A stretch of 64,000 nt of DNA, taken from assembly GCF_016741855.1 (NCBI RefSeq), contig NZ_JAERRH010000003.1, positions 682,001 to 746,000 on the forward strand. The letters are read 5' to 3'. The position numbers and the translations under genes are program-made. Of the stretch, positions 62,499 to 64,000 are shown piece after piece. Source of the DNA: Streptomyces musisoli (GTDB lineage Bacteria > Actinomycetota > Actinomycetes > Streptomycetales > Streptomycetaceae). The stretch's first letter is position 1, and each line of letters opens with the position of its first letter. Under the pieces are notes generated by a model. The model had not been told where the DNA came from. It ran no database searches and saw only the letters and a program-made list of their open reading frames with translations.

Positions 62499-62876
62499 CC
62501 TGTTTTCGCACCTTCGAGCGCTGGTTTTCAGCCAACTTCTGGATATCGCCCAGGAGGGGGCCGAACCACCCCTCAACCCCCGTTCCACCTGCACGGAAAG
62601 GGTCCAGGGGCCGCTGCGCACCCTACGTGGTTTGGCCACTGCGACAAGGCGCACTTCCCTGCACGGCTCACGAGTGCAACGCTTCGTGATCGAATGCTTC
62701 ACGCCAAGTTGTCATGTCGACAATGTCCGGCGTGTCGAACTGGTCACCGCGGGATCGCGGGAGCCAGTAAATTCGATCTTGACTGTCGTACGGCGGGGGA
62801 CTCGTGCAGGACCGAGGGGAAACGTGCAGGAGCGACACAACCGAGGAGCCGCGACCACCGAGGGGGGCTTAGCAGT
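62499..62876. promoter_or_regulatory. adpA upstream region
   Basis: A 378-bp non-coding region before adpA, the expected site of multiple regulators of this gene. Visible are TTGTC-ATGTC-GACAA (62709-62723, a five-base inverted repeat), TTGACT at 62779-62784 as a possible -35, and an imperfect ribosome-binding site GAGGGGGGC before the ATG. AdpA is known to bind its own promoter; a certain site was not identified. Confidence 0.5.
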
Positions 62877-64000
62877 ATGAGCCACGACTCCACTGCCGCA
62901 CCGGATGCCGCGGCCCGGAAACTATCCGGGCGACGCCGCAAGGAGATCGTCGCGGTGCTGCTGTTCAGCGGCGGCCCCATCTTCGAGAGTTCCATTCCGC
63001 TGTCGGTGTTCGGGATCGACCGCCAGGACGCCGGCGTGCCGCGCTACCGCCTGTTGGTGTGTGCCGGCGAGGAAGGCCCGCTGCGGACCACAGGGGGCCT
63101 GGAACTCACCGCACCGCATGGGCTGGAGGCGATCTCACGCGCCGGGACGGTCGTCGTACCGGCCTGGCGTTCGATCACCTCACCGCCGCCGGAGGAAGCA
63201 CTCGACGCGCTGCGCCGGGCACATGAGGAAGGCGCCCGCATCGTCGGGCTGTGCACGGGCGCGTTCGTGCTCGCGGCGGCCGGACTGCTGGACGGCCGCC
63301 CGGCGACCACCCACTGGATGTATGCACCGACACTGGCCAAGCGCTATCCGTCGGTGCACGTCGATCCGCGGGAGCTGTTCGTCGACGACAGCGACGTGCT
63401 CACGTCGGCGGGTACGGCGGCCGGAATCGATCTCTGTCTCCACATCGTGCGGACGGACCACGGCAACGAGGCGGCCGGCGCGCTCGCCCGGCGCCTGGTG
63501 GTCCCGCCGCGCCGGTCGGGCGGCCAGGAGCGCTATCTCGATCGGTCTTTACCCGAAGAGATCGGCGCCGACCCGCTGGCCGAGGTCGTCGCCTGGGCGC
63601 TGGAACACCTCCACGAGCAGTTCGACGTGGAGACACTGGCGGCACGCGCCTATATGAGCCGCCGTACGTTCGACCGCCGGTTCCGCTCGCTGACCGGGAG
63701 CGCTCCGCTGCAATGGCTGATCACGCAGCGGGTGCTTCAGGCGCAGCGGCTGCTGGAGACGTCGGACTACTCCGTGGACGAGGTGGCGGGCCGGTGCGGA
63801 TTCCGCTCCCCCGTCGCGCTGCGCGGGCACTTCCGCCGCCAGCTCGGCTCGTCCCCCGCCGCCTACCGGGCCGCCTACCGGGCCCGCCGGCCGCAGGGCG
63901 ACAGGCCGGGTGAGGCGGAGCCGGCGGTGCCGGCGCACGGGCAGCCGGGCATGCCCCCGGGCCTGTCCGGTCCCGGACCGGTGCCCCCGGCGCCCGCCCT
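62877..64000 (+). CDS. adpA: AraC-family developmental regulator AdpA (partial, 3' end outside)
   Basis: 374 codons are in the window; AdpA proteins are about 400 aa. The N-terminal half is a DJ-1/PfpI-like dimer domain (VAVLLFSGGPIFESSIPLSV, IVGLCTGAFVLAAAGLLDGR). The AraC helix-turn-helix follows: DVETLAARAYMSRRTFDRRF and DEVAGRCGFRSPVALRGHFR. A TTA Leu codon at 63549-63551 (codon 225, between the two domains, in SLPEEIG) makes translation depend on the bldA tRNA, as known for adpA. It is a global activator of morphological differentiation and secondary metabolism. The C-terminal Pro/Gly tail runs off the window. Confidence 0.94.
   Translation, partial: MSHDSTAAPDAAARKLSGRRRKEIVAVLLFSGGPIFESSIPLSVFGIDRQDAGVPRYRLLVCAGEEGPLRTTGGLELTAPHGLEAISRAGTVVVPAWRSITSPPPEEALDALRRAHEEGARIVGLCTGAFVLAAAGLLDGRPATTHWMYAPTLAKRYPSVHVDPRELFVDDSDVLTSAGTAAGIDLCLHIVRTDHGNEAAGALARRLVVPPRRSGGQERYLDRSLPEEIGADPLAEVVAWALEHLHEQFDVETLAARAYMSRRTFDRRFRSLTGSAPLQWLITQRVLQAQRLLETSDYSVDEVAGRCGFRSPVALRGHFRRQLGSSPAAYRAAYRARRPQGDRPGEAEPAVPAHGQPGMPPGLSGPGPVPPAPA

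Overview
This is a high-G+C actinomycete window, almost certainly from a Streptomyces chromosome. The evidence is the GC-rich third codon positions, frequent GTG/TTG starts, 4-base ATGA/GTGA gene overlaps, a complete desferrioxamine locus with DmdR-type iron boxes, and an adpA gene carrying a TTA codon. From memory, the order liu/mcc operon, desEF, desABCD, GH20 hexosaminidase, glmS-type gene, adpA is that of the Streptomyces coelicolor core. No database search was run, so functions rest on motifs, length, context and knowledge of the families.

Left part (1-13,000): the tail of a ribokinase gene overlaps an rbsD that has been wrecked by a frameshifting 76-bp tandem duplication. A divergent sugar-catabolism locus follows: a Gfo/Idh-DUF993-TIM-barrel operon opposite a LacI regulator, with a palindromic operator between them. 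Next come a MarR-GNAT fusion, a sugar isomerase, an MFS exporter, a divergent second-type EPSP synthase and a secreted GH3 enzyme. Several gene ends here carry short tandem-repeat arrays.

Accessory island (about 13,099-18,121): six co-directional genes look like an undescribed small-molecule cluster. They encode a protein resembling opine-type cucumopine synthase, an FAD amine/amino-acid oxidase, a NodU/CmcH O-carbamoyltransferase, a translationally coupled 23-aa peptide, a zinc deaminase and an SRPBCC protein. An N-terminally incomplete RNase H/acid-phosphatase relative (phosphatase half only) sits at the right edge. This is the most interesting part of the window.

Middle (19,200-38,300): a secreted S37-type peptidase, a small secreted protein, a fused heterodimer-like ABC exporter, a phytase-like secreted esterase, two tandem beta-lactamase-fold proteins and a VanZ protein. 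A symporter/agmatinase/TPP-enzyme operon is divergent from a PucR regulator that carries a decapeptide-repeat insertion. A phosphatase and a Gly/Asp/His-rich secreted repeat protein follow.

Right part (38,500-64,000): core metabolism and development. It holds TesB thioesterase, acyl-CoA dehydrogenase, a TetR regulator divergent from the leucine-degradation (methylcrotonyl-CoA) operon, desferrioxamine uptake (desE, desF) and synthesis (desABCD), and GH20 hexosaminidase with a DasR-like site. It ends with a purple acid phosphatase, a glmS-type aminotransferase, membrane and universal stress proteins, and the start of adpA, which runs off the window. Siderophore, aminosugar and development genes thus lie side by side.
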